Below are positions 9,095 to 17,117 of a DNA stretch of 64,000 nucleotides, one piece after another. Both the position numbers and the translations under genes were made by a program. Origin of the DNA: Methylocystis parvus OBBP (GTDB taxonomy: Bacteria; Pseudomonadota; Alphaproteobacteria; Rhizobiales; Beijerinckiaceae); NCBI RefSeq assembly GCF_027571405.1, contig NZ_CP092968.1:3370001-3434000 (forward strand). The letters run 5' to 3'. The number at the start of each line of letters is the position of its first letter. Positions within the stretch are counted from its first letter, which is position 1. The notes beneath the pieces are model-generated. The model worked only from the letters and a program-made list of their open reading frames with translations, was not told where the DNA came from and searched no databases.

Positions 9095-9697
9095 ATGTTT
9101 CGCAGATTGTTGCTGGCTGGCGCGACTGTCGCTCTCACCGCTCCGGCCGTCGCCGCGGGGTCGGGCAATCCGTTTCTGGAGCGTCTCGTGGGCGGCCTCG
9201 ACAGACGCGAAAAATCCTTCGCCTGTTTCAGTCGCCAATATGACGACGCGCATCTCGCCGCGCATCCGGAGCAGAAGGTCGCTTATATGAAGATGCTGGT
9301 GAAAGCCTATTATAACGAGGCTTTCCCACCTTCCGCGCCCGGCTCCTACGCCTATCAGGTCAGCCTGGCCTTCAGGCTCAAGGACCGCCCGGAGACCCTG
9401 ACCCAGGTCGCGGAATGCGGCGGCCGGAAAGACTCGCGCATACGCGGCGCCTATTGCGCGGGACCCGGGGACAAGGGCGCGCATCTCACGCTCGACGGCA
9501 AAGACGCCATCGTCATCGCCATACGCGGCGGCGCGGATCTCTGGGCGCCGGGGCCGATCGACCAGCGGCACGATACCGTCAAGAACCCGTTCGGTTCGGA
9601 CGACAAAGCCTTCCGACTCATGCGCGCCGGGCTGAAGGAATGCGAGGATCTGGCGTTTGACGCCGACAAGCCTTTGCGCGCGCGCGAGCCGCGATAG
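9095..9697 (+). CDS. Hypothetical secreted protein (200 aa)
   Basis: A signal peptide is evident (MFRRLLLAGATVALTAPAVAAG), so the ATG at 9095 is preferred; a GTG two codons upstream is also possible. The mature protein is about 180 residues, mixed alpha/beta in character, with four or five cysteines (FACFSR; VAECGG; AYCAGPG; KECEDL), which suggests a disulphide-bonded periplasmic protein. I do not recognise the family. It follows the FAD oxidase by about 100 bp and converges with the SRAP gene. Confidence 0.75.
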   Translation: MFRRLLLAGATVALTAPAVAAGSGNPFLERLVGGLDRREKSFACFSRQYDDAHLAAHPEQKVAYMKMLVKAYYNEAFPPSAPGSYAYQVSLAFRLKDRPETLTQVAECGGRKDSRIRGAYCAGPGDKGAHLTLDGKDAIVIAIRGGADLWAPGPIDQRHDTVKNPFGSDDKAFRLMRAGLKECEDLAFDADKPLRAREPR

Positions 9698-9724
9698 GCG
9701 CGTCGCGCCTTCATTGTCCGGCGG

Positions 9725-10429
9725 TCAGGAAAAAAGCGTCGGCGCGAGCGGCTCCTGCAATTGCGGGCCGTCGCTCGCCACTTTGTTCACGAGGGGGCTG
9801 ATCTCGAAGAATTCCAGCGTTTTTTCGCCCGCGGGTTTCAGCAGCCTCGCAGCTTCGGCGTCGTTGACGTCGTCGCAATCGAGCCATTCGGCGAAAAATT
9901 CGGGCTCGACGATCGCAGGCATCCGGTCATGCACCGCGACTGTCGCGGCGTTGGCCCCGGTCGTCAGGATGCAGGCCGTGTCGATCTCGGAGCCGTCCGC
10001 CCCGGCATAGGTCTCCCACAGGCCGGCGAAGCCCATCGGGGCGCGGTCGGCGCGGCGGAACAGATGGGGCCTTTTCTCGATCTTGCGTCCCGCGCCGCCG
10101 AGCGTCAGCCATTCATAATAGGCGTCGGCGGGCACGAGGCAGCGCCGCCGCTTCATGGCGTTTCGGAAACTCGCCTTTTCCAGGACCGTTTCGGATCTTG
10201 CATTGATGATCAGGGGAAAGTCGCGCGTGTCCTTCACGAAGCCGGGAAGGAACCCCCAACGCGCCAGCATGAACCGCCTCGGCCCGCGGGCGCCGCGCGC
10301 GGCGACGACGATCGGGATGGGCTGGGTCGGCGCGATATTGTAGCGTGGCGGAAAATTCGGCGCTTCGGGATAGTCGAAAAGCTTGCGAATGACGTCGGGC
10401 GCCGAAGTCAGCGAGTAACGTCCGCACAT
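9725..10429 (-). CDS. yedK: SRAP/YedK (HMCES-type) abasic-site shielding protein
   Basis: A 234-residue SOS response-associated peptidase (SRAP) protein. Members crosslink to abasic sites in single-stranded DNA through Cys2, protecting them. The key residues are present: Cys2 in MCGRYSLT, the Asn in IINARSETV, the Glu in DAYYEW and the His in VHDRMPAIV. In many bacteria the gene lies near SOS genes. Here its 5' flank carries an 18-bp tandem duplication, and I see no LexA-type box. Confidence 0.94.
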   Translation of the reverse strand: MCGRYSLTSAPDVIRKLFDYPEAPNFPPRYNIAPTQPIPIVVAARGARGPRRFMLARWGFLPGFVKDTRDFPLIINARSETVLEKASFRNAMKRRRCLVPADAYYEWLTLGGAGRKIEKRPHLFRRADRAPMGFAGLWETYAGADGSEIDTACILTTGANAATVAVHDRMPAIVEPEFFAEWLDCDDVNDAEAARLLKPAGEKTLEFFEISPLVNKVASDGPQLQEPLAPTLFS

Positions 10430-10442
10430 TCGTCTCTTCCTT

Positions 10443-10478
10443 TTCCGCTCCAGGGTTAAATTCCGCTCCAGGGTTAAA
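10443..10478. repeat. 18-bp perfect tandem duplication upstream of yedK
   Basis: The 18-bp unit TTCCGCTCCAGGGTTAAA occurs twice head to tail (10443-10460 and 10461-10478), ending 14 bp before the yedK ATG on the opposite strand. It sits where the 5' UTR or promoter would be. It may be a replication-slippage duplication or a pair of operator half-sites. Confidence 0.85.
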
Positions 10479-10594
10479 AATCGCGCCCCCGGCGCCAGGG
10501 CGCCCGAAACGAGAAGCTTACCGCCCTGCTCGCGGCAATGGTTTGTTATCGGATTCCGTTCAAGCTCATTTTGAGTGCATGGGCGAGACCCTCA

Positions 10595-11080
10595 ATGACA
10601 TCCGATGTGCAACTTATAGAGCCGAGCGAGAGTCGCCAGAAGGCCGTCGAGGAGTTGCAGTCTAAAACCCTCGTCAATCCCGTTTCGGGTCTGGCAAATG
10701 ATTATCTAAATCTTTTCAATGAACTCGTCATGATGCTCGAGCAAATTCCGCAGATGCCGGAGCTGCTGGAGGACCTCTGCGCCTGGCGGCCGGTCAGCTA
10801 CCAGGAATATTTCCGTAAATCTGCGCTGCCCGGCCGGCATTCCGCGCTCGCCGCCTATGAGCAGCTCAGCCCGTCCTTTCGCCGCCGATTCGAGACGTTC
10901 GTCGCCGAACTCGACGTTATCGCGCTGGCGAGCGTCGCTTCCGTCCGCCGGCAATTCCGCGACGGCGCGCCGCAGGATATGGAGCGGGTCGCGGCGACCT
11001 GCGCCCGCGCGGGCGAGAAGATGCGCATCATCCTGATCCGCGCCTCGCGGCTGGTGAACTACTCGAATATAGACGGCTGA
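10595..11080 (+). CDS. Conserved-looking hypothetical protein (161 aa)
   Basis: Starts at an ATG reading MTSDVQLIEPSESRQK. The protein is mostly helical, with no signal peptide or membrane segment, and should be cytosolic. A motif-like stretch, LVNPVSGLANDYLNLFNE, follows the disordered N-terminus, and a basic C-terminal helix ends IILIRASRLVNYS. I do not recognise a domain. It is convergent with the enoyl-CoA hydratase gene (5-bp gap). The coding pattern and GC-rich third positions support a real gene. Confidence 0.7.
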   Translation: MTSDVQLIEPSESRQKAVEELQSKTLVNPVSGLANDYLNLFNELVMMLEQIPQMPELLEDLCAWRPVSYQEYFRKSALPGRHSALAAYEQLSPSFRRRFETFVAELDVIALASVASVRRQFRDGAPQDMERVAATCARAGEKMRIILIRASRLVNYSNIDG

Positions 11081-11085
11081 CGCGC

Positions 11086-11832
11086 TTATCTGGCGCGCGC
11101 GAAGAAGGCGGCGAGCCGTTCGCGCGTGGCGGGCGACGACAGGGCCTGCGCAAAAAGCGCCGCCTCCGCGTCGATCCGGGCGAGAATCTCCTTTGGATCG
11201 CCGCGCAACAGGCGCCGGGACGCCGACAAAGCGGCGGCAGGCTTCGCCGCGAGCCTTTGCGCGGCGTCCATCGCCATCGGCAAGACCGCTTCGGCCGGCG
11301 CGAGCGCGTTGACGAGCCCGTAGGCCTGCGCCTCTTCGCCGCTAAAAGCTTCCCCGAGCAGGAGAAATTGCGACGCTCGCGCCATGCCGAGACGTTGCGG
11401 GACAAGAAGGCTCGCGCCGGCCTCCGGCACGAGGCCGAGATCTATGAAGGGCATGCGCAGCCGGGCGTCGGGACTGGCGTAGACGAGGTCGCAATGAAAA
11501 AGCATGGTCGCGCCGACGCCCACTGCGTCTCCGGCGACAGCCGCGACCATCGGCTTTTCGAACGCCGCGACCGTGCGCACGAACGTCAGCGCGGGAAATT
11601 CCTCGAGACGGCCGAAAAAATCCTGGAAATCAGCAAGATCATTGCCGGCGGAAAAGTCGGCGCCAGCGCCGGCGAAGACGACCGCACGCACCGAGTCGTC
11701 GTCCCGCGCCGAGAGTAGCGCCTCGATCATGCCGCGATAGGCGTCGCGATCGAACGCGTTCTTTTTCTCCGGCCGATTGAAAAGGAGTCGCAAAACGCCG
11801 TTTTCACGGGAGATCAACACTTTCTCGGACAT
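11086..11832 (-). CDS. Enoyl-CoA hydratase/isomerase family protein
   Basis: A 248-residue crotonase-fold protein. The N-terminal RPEKKNAFDRDAYR segment and the oxyanion-hole loop GADFSAGNDLADF are typical. The catalytic-region glutamate appears in LVPEAGASLLVPQRLG. A truncated C-terminus with RERLAAFFAR matches small enoyl-CoA hydratases. It may act in fatty-acid or branched-chain acyl-CoA metabolism; the exact substrate is not readable. It stands alone on the minus strand. Confidence 0.9.
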   Translation of the reverse strand: MSEKVLISRENGVLRLLFNRPEKKNAFDRDAYRGMIEALLSARDDDSVRAVVFAGAGADFSAGNDLADFQDFFGRLEEFPALTFVRTVAAFEKPMVAAVAGDAVGVGATMLFHCDLVYASPDARLRMPFIDLGLVPEAGASLLVPQRLGMARASQFLLLGEAFSGEEAQAYGLVNALAPAEAVLPMAMDAAQRLAAKPAAALSASRRLLRGDPKEILARIDAEAALFAQALSSPATRERLAAFFARAR

Positions 11833-11892
11833 AGCCGTCTCCTCGCGCCGTCAGCCGGCATGATGCAACCCCCTGGGGTCCAGCGCATTCCC

Positions 11893-12327
11893 TCATTTAG
11901 GGGCCGGCTGTTTCTTCCTCCTCACAGGCGGCTTTGGCGATAAGCGTTTCGAGGCCCCGGACTCGTCCGGCTCGGTGGCGCTCGTCGCCGTGAAGTCGAT
12001 GCCCTCCGGGGCGATCTTCGCCTGCGCCGGGCCGCGCTGAGTCACGATATGGGGCAGGCTGGCGGCGGGGCGCGTCAGGCCGGCGACGGGAATCTCGGCC
12101 GGGGCGAGAGCCGCCGGGAGCTGGCCGGCGCCGCGATGCGCCTGCACCGCCAGAACCGGGGCCGCCAGCAGGGCCAAAGCGCCGAAAACCCGCTTGCTCC
12201 GTCTGGCCTGGAAAGCGCGGGCGCGCGCGAGAAAAACGAGATCCGAGGGTTTTCCGGCCGCCGCCGCGGCGGCGGCGTCCCGGCTCTGCTTGGTTTGAAA
12301 ATCCGGAGAAATAAGAAATTTCCGCAC
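11893..12327 (-). CDS. Hypothetical single-pass membrane protein (144 aa)
   Basis: Starts at 12327 with MRKFLISPDFQTKQSR. A short run of alanines (DAAAAAAAGKP) and a basic segment precede one transmembrane helix (VFGALALLAAPVLAVQA, about residues 47-63). The C-terminal half is Pro/Lys-rich and ends in a very basic tail (PPVRRKKQPAPK). No family recognised. The topology suggests a periplasmic or cytoplasmic disordered tail on a membrane anchor. It is divergent from the CDP-alcohol phosphotransferase paralogue at 12562. Confidence 0.6.
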   Translation of the reverse strand: MRKFLISPDFQTKQSRDAAAAAAAGKPSDLVFLARARAFQARRSKRVFGALALLAAPVLAVQAHRGAGQLPAALAPAEIPVAGLTRPAASLPHIVTQRGPAQAKIAPEGIDFTATSATEPDESGASKRLSPKPPVRRKKQPAPK

Positions 12328-12444
12328 GACGGCGCCCCTTACCGAAAACTCAACAATTCACTGAAACTTTCTACGATCCGACGGTTAACGGTCGTTTACC
12401 GGAGATCGGACGAGGCGGCGAATAGTCCCGGTACAACAAAAAAG

Positions 12445-12474
12445 TTGAAATATTTTAGTGATTTGGAATATTAC
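12445..12474 (+). promoter_or_regulatory. Candidate sigma-70-type promoter
   Basis: TTGAAA (12445-12450) and TATTAC (12469-12474) are separated by 18 bp inside a locally AT-rich tract, about 90 bp before the ATG at 12562. Five and four of six bases match the consensus. No other support. Confidence 0.35.
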
Positions 12475-12561
12475 GCCAGACCATCCGCTTTCATTGCCGC
12501 GGTAAAGCGGGTAGCGTGGCGCCGTCAGGCGGCGGTCTTTGGGCGATCACGGCGGCGGAGA

Positions 12562-13245
12562 ATGAGCGGGTTCACTTCTTGGTTCTTCGGCGATCCGGCG
12601 CAGCGCACGCAGAGTTTCCTGCGCGCGCAGGAGCAGCGCCTGATCCAGCGGCTCATCCTTCGCGCGCCCGACCATATCGAGCCGGCGCAACTGTCCGGCC
12701 TCGGCGCGCTGGGCGCGATCGTCGCCGCGGCGGCGTTGATTGCGGCGCATAGCTGGCCGGCGGCGATATGGATCATTCCGCCCGCCATCGCCGTGAACTG
12801 GTATGGCCTTTCCCTCGATTTGCCGCTCGCGCGCAGCCGGGGGCACGAGGCGGCGGCCGACGGCATGGCCCATCACCTCTGCGAAATTTTTTCGCAACTG
12901 GCCGTGCTGCTCGCTTACGGCTTTTCTCCCTTCCTCACGCTGCGGTCCGCGACGATCGTCCTTGTCTGCTATCTGCTGTTTTCCGCCTACGCCTATATCC
13001 GGGCGGCGACCCGGCATGTGGAGCAGATGGCCTATATCGGCATCGGCGTGACGGAATTCAGAATCCTGCTGATGCTCTGGCCCTTCGCCGCCATTCTTCT
13101 CGGCGTGCCCGAGAGCCTGGGCGACCGCCTTCCGGCCATCGATGTGGCCATCATGTCCTTGGCGGGCCTCACCATGGCGGGCCTGATCGCGAAGCTTTTT
13201 CTCGACAGCAGGAAGATTACGGCGGCGTCCGGGCCGGAGGAATAA
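12562..13245 (+). CDS. CDP-alcohol phosphotransferase-like protein with degenerate catalytic motif
   Basis: A 227-residue polytopic membrane protein (about six helices) clearly paralogous to the protein at 14884-15639: both share NW-x-G, ELF/ILF-type helices, YGFSPFLTL versus LGFSPFFTI, and GVTEFRILL versus GATEFRILV. The family motif is DX2DGX2AR, 8-9 residues, then GX3DX3D. Here the corresponding residues are LSLDLPLAR, nine residues, then GMAHHLCEI. Only the second Asp, the Ala-Arg and the Gly remain; the first Asp is Leu, the DG glycine is Leu, and the last two Asp are His and Ile. Catalysis by the known two-metal mechanism looks impossible. It may be a regulatory or scaffold pseudoenzyme. 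Confidence 0.82.
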   Translation: MSGFTSWFFGDPAQRTQSFLRAQEQRLIQRLILRAPDHIEPAQLSGLGALGAIVAAAALIAAHSWPAAIWIIPPAIAVNWYGLSLDLPLARSRGHEAAADGMAHHLCEIFSQLAVLLAYGFSPFLTLRSATIVLVCYLLFSAYAYIRAATRHVEQMAYIGIGVTEFRILLMLWPFAAILLGVPESLGDRLPAIDVAIMSLAGLTMAGLIAKLFLDSRKITAASGPEE

Positions 13246-13499
13246 TTTTGCCGCAATACGGGCGCAACCTTCGCCGGTTTTAAGCGAAATCAACGCGTTA
13301 ACCTTCAGGCAACCGTCATTTCGGAATTAGGCTAGGCGTTAATAAACCTTAACAATTAGCTGTGACATAACGGCCACATCGGGGTGTAATTGTGCGGGTC
13401 CAGGTTCTTCCATCGCGCCAACTCGTTGGATCATCTGATCGCCGTCTGTTACGTCTGAGTTCCTATGTTCTGGGTGTCCTGCGGCGTTTTGGAGCGGCT

Positions 13500-14684
13500 T
13501 TGAAACCTTCGTTCCCCAATCTTGCTAAAGGTTTAGCCATAGTGTCGGCCGTAAGCGCGCTGGCCGGCTGCGGTTTGACGCCGGCGAGCGGCCCGTCGCG
13601 CGACGAGATGGTCCAAAGCGTTTATTCGCCCCCAGGCGAAGGCGAGGAGCCTTTCGCCTGGGTCGAAATCAACGCGCGCTCGCTCGATATTCTCGCGCGG
13701 CGCGCGCCGCCGACGTTGCGCGGCTTTTTCGGCGACTATCGGCCTTCGGCCTCGCCGGTCATCGGGGTCGGCGACGCGGTCCAGGTGACCGTTTGGGAGG
13801 CGGCGGCGGGTGGTCTTTTCTCGTCGAGCGACGCCAATAATCTCAATCCGGGGTCGCGCTCCTCCCTCATCCCCGTGCAGACGGTCGGGCGCGACGGATC
13901 GATCACGGTGCCCTATGCCGGGCGCGTCCAGGTCGCCGGCCGCACCCAGCAGCAGGTCGAGGCGGCGATTATCGAGCGGCTGCGCGGCAAGGCGATCGAG
14001 CCGCAGGCGCTGGTCAATGTCGCCAGCAATGTCAGCAATACGGTCACCGTCACCGGCGAGGTCGCCAATGGCGCCCGCGTGCCGCTGACCCTGCGCGGCG
14101 ACCGCATTCTCGACGTCATCGCCGGGGCCGGCGGTTACCGCTCCCCGGTGCATGAAACCTTCATCAGCATCACGCGCGGCAATCGGACGGCGCGGGCCCC
14201 CCTGCAGGCGCTCCTGACCAATCCGAGCGAAAACATCTTCGTCCGGGCGGGCGACATTCTCACCGTCGAGAGCCGGCCGCAGACCTTCACGGTCGCCGGC
14301 GCGACCGGCGCCAATGCGGTCATCCCCTTCGACGCGCGCGGCATCACGCTCGAGGAAGCCATCGGCAAATCCGGGGGCCTCAACGACATGCGCGCGGATC
14401 CGAACGGTCTTTTCGTGCTGCGATACGAGCCGACGTCTCTCGTTCGGGAGTTCCCGAACGTGTCGCCGAGTCTCGTGCAGTATCAGCAGATACCGGTTGC
14501 CTACCATTTGAACATGAAGGACCCCTCAGCGCTTTTCGCAGCGCGGCGTTTCGCTATCCGAGACAAGGACATAATCTATGTCTCGAACGCGCCGCTCGCG
14601 GAAATCGGCAAGGTGGTGCAGCTCGTGCAAATGGTGGCGCAGCCTGCGGTCCAAGGATTTGCGGTGTCGCGTATCGGGCACTGA
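13500..14684 (+). CDS. Wza-type polysaccharide export lipoprotein
   Basis: A 394-residue outer-membrane polysaccharide export protein. I prefer the TTG at 13500: it has GGAG five bases upstream and gives a compact lipoprotein signal with lipobox LAGC (SALAGCGLTPAS). A GTG at 13392 would add 36 residues. After the lipidation site comes the Poly_export domain (IGVGDAVQVTVWEAA; GRDGSITVPYAGRVQVAG), then SLBB repeats (NTVTVTGEVANGARVPL; QTFTVAGATGANAVIPF). Such proteins form the channel for capsule or exopolysaccharide. No Wzc-like kinase is adjacent in this window. Confidence 0.9.
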   Translation: MKPSFPNLAKGLAIVSAVSALAGCGLTPASGPSRDEMVQSVYSPPGEGEEPFAWVEINARSLDILARRAPPTLRGFFGDYRPSASPVIGVGDAVQVTVWEAAAGGLFSSSDANNLNPGSRSSLIPVQTVGRDGSITVPYAGRVQVAGRTQQQVEAAIIERLRGKAIEPQALVNVASNVSNTVTVTGEVANGARVPLTLRGDRILDVIAGAGGYRSPVHETFISITRGNRTARAPLQALLTNPSENIFVRAGDILTVESRPQTFTVAGATGANAVIPFDARGITLEEAIGKSGGLNDMRADPNGLFVLRYEPTSLVREFPNVSPSLVQYQQIPVAYHLNMKDPSALFAARRFAIRDKDIIYVSNAPLAEIGKVVQLVQMVAQPAVQGFAVSRIGH

Positions 14685-14692
14685 CGCCCGAT
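14673..14692 (+). terminator. Stem-loop at the 3' end of the export gene
   Basis: ATCGGGC (14673-14679) pairs with GCCCGAT (14686-14692) across a six-base loop that contains the stop codon. No U-tract follows directly; an A-rich run comes about 15 bp later. It could be a weak terminator or mRNA-stabilising stem. Confidence 0.45.
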
Positions 14693-14883
14693 CATGCTGC
14701 AAGGCAAAAAAGATTATCCGGTCTAGGATAAAATCCTTGACCGTGGGGATGGCGAGAGAGACAATAGAGCGTCTCGATCATAAGCTATCGTTACGCATCG
14801 CGCCTCAAAGCACCGTGTTTTTGAGTCGCTGACCGGCGGTTTCGCACGGATTGAATTTCGAAGCGTTGTTCCAGGAGGGCGTC

Positions 14884-15639
14884 GTGGCCAACGTCAGAAT
14901 TAATGATAGTGTGCTAGCGCTTTCAGAGCGCGCGGCTCTCGCATGGCTCGTCAGGCGCGTGCCTCCCGCCGTTACGCCCGATCATCTCACCTCGCTCGGC
15001 CTCGCAGGCGCTCTTTTCACCGCCTCCGGTTTCATCTGCTGCTGGTGGTCGAACTGGTTCCTCCTCGCCGTCGTCTTCGGCCTCTTTCTCAACTGGATCG
15101 GCGATTCTCTAGATGGGACGCTCGCCCGTTACCGCAAGATCGAGCGGGCGCATTACGGTTATTTCATCGATCACTCGGCGGACCTGATCGCTCAAACCCT
15201 GATCGTCGTCGGGCTCGGCTTCTCGCCCTTCTTCACGATTCCGTCGGCGCTGCTCGTGCTGTCGCTCTATCTTCTGATGAGCTCCTACACCTATTTGCGC
15301 GTCGTCACCGAGAGCGTTCACCGCCTTTCCTATGGCGGCATGGGCGCCACCGAATTCCGTATTCTGGTCGCTTCCTGGGCCCTCTTCGCCGCTTGGGTGG
15401 GCCCCGCTATCGCGACGGGCCGAATCTTCTCCTTCCTCGGTCTCGACGTCGTCATCGGCGTCCTTTCCGCCTGCACCTTCTTTGGGTTCGTGTGGATCGT
15501 CCGCAACGATCTGACCCGTCTCCAGCGCGAAGAGCGAATCGCGCTGAGAAAAAAGGCCAGAGCCGCGGAGCGCGCTGGTCGTCAGGACGCTTTGTTCGAG
15601 CTCCCCACGACCGATCTGGCGGAGCAGATTGCGCAATAA
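14884..15639 (+). CDS. CDP-alcohol phosphotransferase (intact motif)
   Basis: A 251-residue integral membrane enzyme from GTG 14884, chosen because AGGAGG lies five bases upstream; a TTG at 14851 is in frame. The catalytic motif is intact: DSLDGTLAR, nine residues, GYFIDHSAD, giving all four metal-binding aspartates. The family transfers a phosphoalcohol from a CDP-alcohol (for example CDP-diacylglycerol) to a second alcohol. The acceptor cannot be read. The C-terminal 45 residues are charged and cytoplasmic (LRKKARAAERAGRQ). Its position between a polysaccharide exporter and hpnA suggests envelope lipid or lipid-linked glycan work. Confidence 0.9.
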   Translation: MANVRINDSVLALSERAALAWLVRRVPPAVTPDHLTSLGLAGALFTASGFICCWWSNWFLLAVVFGLFLNWIGDSLDGTLARYRKIERAHYGYFIDHSADLIAQTLIVVGLGFSPFFTIPSALLVLSLYLLMSSYTYLRVVTESVHRLSYGGMGATEFRILVASWALFAAWVGPAIATGRIFSFLGLDVVIGVLSACTFFGFVWIVRNDLTRLQREERIALRKKARAAERAGRQDALFELPTTDLAEQIAQ

Positions 15640-15819
15640 AGATTTGTTTTCCTTAAGGCTATCAGGCAAAATTTCAGCGGGAATCCATATTTTATCGACC
15701 ACCCCCGCAAGGCTACGCTCGCAACGTCCCACGATAGAAGTTACAACAGCCAAAAGCGTGGGTTGTGCTGTATCTAAAGCGCCCTGCCGCATTTTTCCGG
15801 TTTCCGGCGCCAGCGAGTC

Positions 15820-16827
15820 ATGAAAAGCAAGTCATCTGTCCTGATTACCGGCGCGAGCGGTTTCATCGGCGGCGCCGTCGCGCGGCTGATGCTGTCCGAA
15901 GGCCACCAGGTCCGCACCCTGATTCGTCCCGGAAGCCCCACCACAAACATTCCATGCGCGTGCGAGACTGTCTTCGGCGACATAACCGACGAAGAGAGCG
16001 TTCGCGCGGCGATGAAGGGCGTGCGTTGGGTCTTTCATCTCGCCGCCGATTACCGTCTTTGGGCGCGCGATCCCAAAATGGTTTTCCGCGTGAACGTCCA
16101 GGGCGCCGAGATCGTCATGAAGGAGGCCATGCGCGCGGGCGTCGAGCGCGTCGTCCATACGTCCAGCGTCGCGACGCTCGGCGGCGCGAATGGCGCCCTT
16201 TGCACCGAGGAGAACCGTCTTCCCGCCGAGAAGGCGGTCGGCGCCTATAAGCAGAGCAAGATCGTCGCGGAGCGGCTTGTCGAAACGATGATCGAGAAAG
16301 AGGGGCTGCCCGCCATCATCGTCTGCCCCTCGGCGCCATTGGGTCCCGGCGACGTCAAACCGACGCCCACGGGCCGGATCGTCTCCGAAGCCATTCGCGG
16401 CGCGATGCCGGCCTATGTCGAGACGGGGCTGAATGTCGTCCATGTCGACGACGTCGCCGCCGGTCATCTCGCCGCCATCGAGCGGGGTTCTGTGGGAGAG
16501 CGCTATATTCTCGGCGGCGAAAACTTGACTTTGTATGATCTGCTGACGGAAATTTCCCGCCTCACCGGGCGTCCCGCGCCCCGATTCAAATTGCCGGCAG
16601 GGCCGCTCATGCCCTTGGCCTACGCCAATGAGTGGGGCGCGCGTCTGATCGGCTATGAACCTTTTTTGCATTGCGATAGCTTGAAGATGTCCAGGACGCG
16701 CATGTATTTCGACGATCGGAAGGCGCGGCGCGAACTCGGATATGAAACCAGGCCGGCGCGGCTCGCCATTCAGGACGCTGTAGATTGGTTCCGCAACGCT
16801 CCCCTAAAGAGCCGGACGCGAAAATAA
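15820..16827 (+). CDS. hpnA: HpnA, hopanoid-associated sugar epimerase
   Basis: A 335-residue NAD-dependent epimerase/dehydratase (extended SDR). It has the Rossmann motif LITGASGFIGGAVAR, the active-site Tyr-Lys pair in AYKQSKIVAE, and segments typical of the HpnA family: FHLAADYRLWA, SSVATLGG, KPTPTGRIV, VHVDDVAAGHLAAIERG, GERYILGGENLTL. HpnA acts in assembling the side chains of bacteriohopanepolyols; hopanoids are abundant in type II methanotroph membranes. The usual shc/hpnBCDEF genes are not next to it here. Confidence 0.93.
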   Translation: MKSKSSVLITGASGFIGGAVARLMLSEGHQVRTLIRPGSPTTNIPCACETVFGDITDEESVRAAMKGVRWVFHLAADYRLWARDPKMVFRVNVQGAEIVMKEAMRAGVERVVHTSSVATLGGANGALCTEENRLPAEKAVGAYKQSKIVAERLVETMIEKEGLPAIIVCPSAPLGPGDVKPTPTGRIVSEAIRGAMPAYVETGLNVVHVDDVAAGHLAAIERGSVGERYILGGENLTLYDLLTEISRLTGRPAPRFKLPAGPLMPLAYANEWGARLIGYEPFLHCDSLKMSRTRMYFDDRKARRELGYETRPARLAIQDAVDWFRNAPLKSRTRK

Positions 16828-17117
16828 GCCGCCTGACGCCAGGGGCGGCGCCTCTGCTTCTGTCGTTGCTGCTCGCCTCTCCCTCCTGGGCCGGCGACGC
16901 GCCGACAGGCTTCAATTATTGCGCGCCGCCGCACCGGCCCGATTGTATCGACGCGGCCGAGCCGCCGGGCGATTGCGAGCGGGACGTCCAGGCCTTCATC
17001 AAGACGGTCTTCAAATATCGAAGCTGCCTCGAGAAGGAGAGCGAACGGGCCGTCCGCGAGGCCAATGACGCGCTGGAAGCATGGAAATGCTATACGGGCG
17101 CGCTCAAATGCCGATGA
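16785..17117 (+). CDS. Small cysteine-rich secreted protein
   Basis: An open frame between hpnA and the glycosyltransferase encodes a hydrophobic signal segment (LLLSLLLASPSWA) cut before GDAPTG, then about 75 residues with six cysteines (NYCAPP, PDCIDA, GDCERD, RSCLEK, WKCYTG, LKCR), an even number that fits disulphides in the periplasm. The start is uncertain: the TTG at 16785 overlaps hpnA by 43 bp, and there is no ATG or GTG nearer the signal peptide. Its stop lies inside the start region of the next gene. No family recognised. Confidence 0.65.
   Translation: MVPQRSPKEPDAKISRLTPGAAPLLLSLLLASPSWAGDAPTGFNYCAPPHRPDCIDAAEPPGDCERDVQAFIKTVFKYRSCLEKESERAVREANDALEAWKCYTGALKCR

Noticed and set aside
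12385..12399. CtrA-like site TTAA-N7-TTAC
   Set aside because: Only one half-site is exact and there is no cell-cycle gene beside it; expected by chance.
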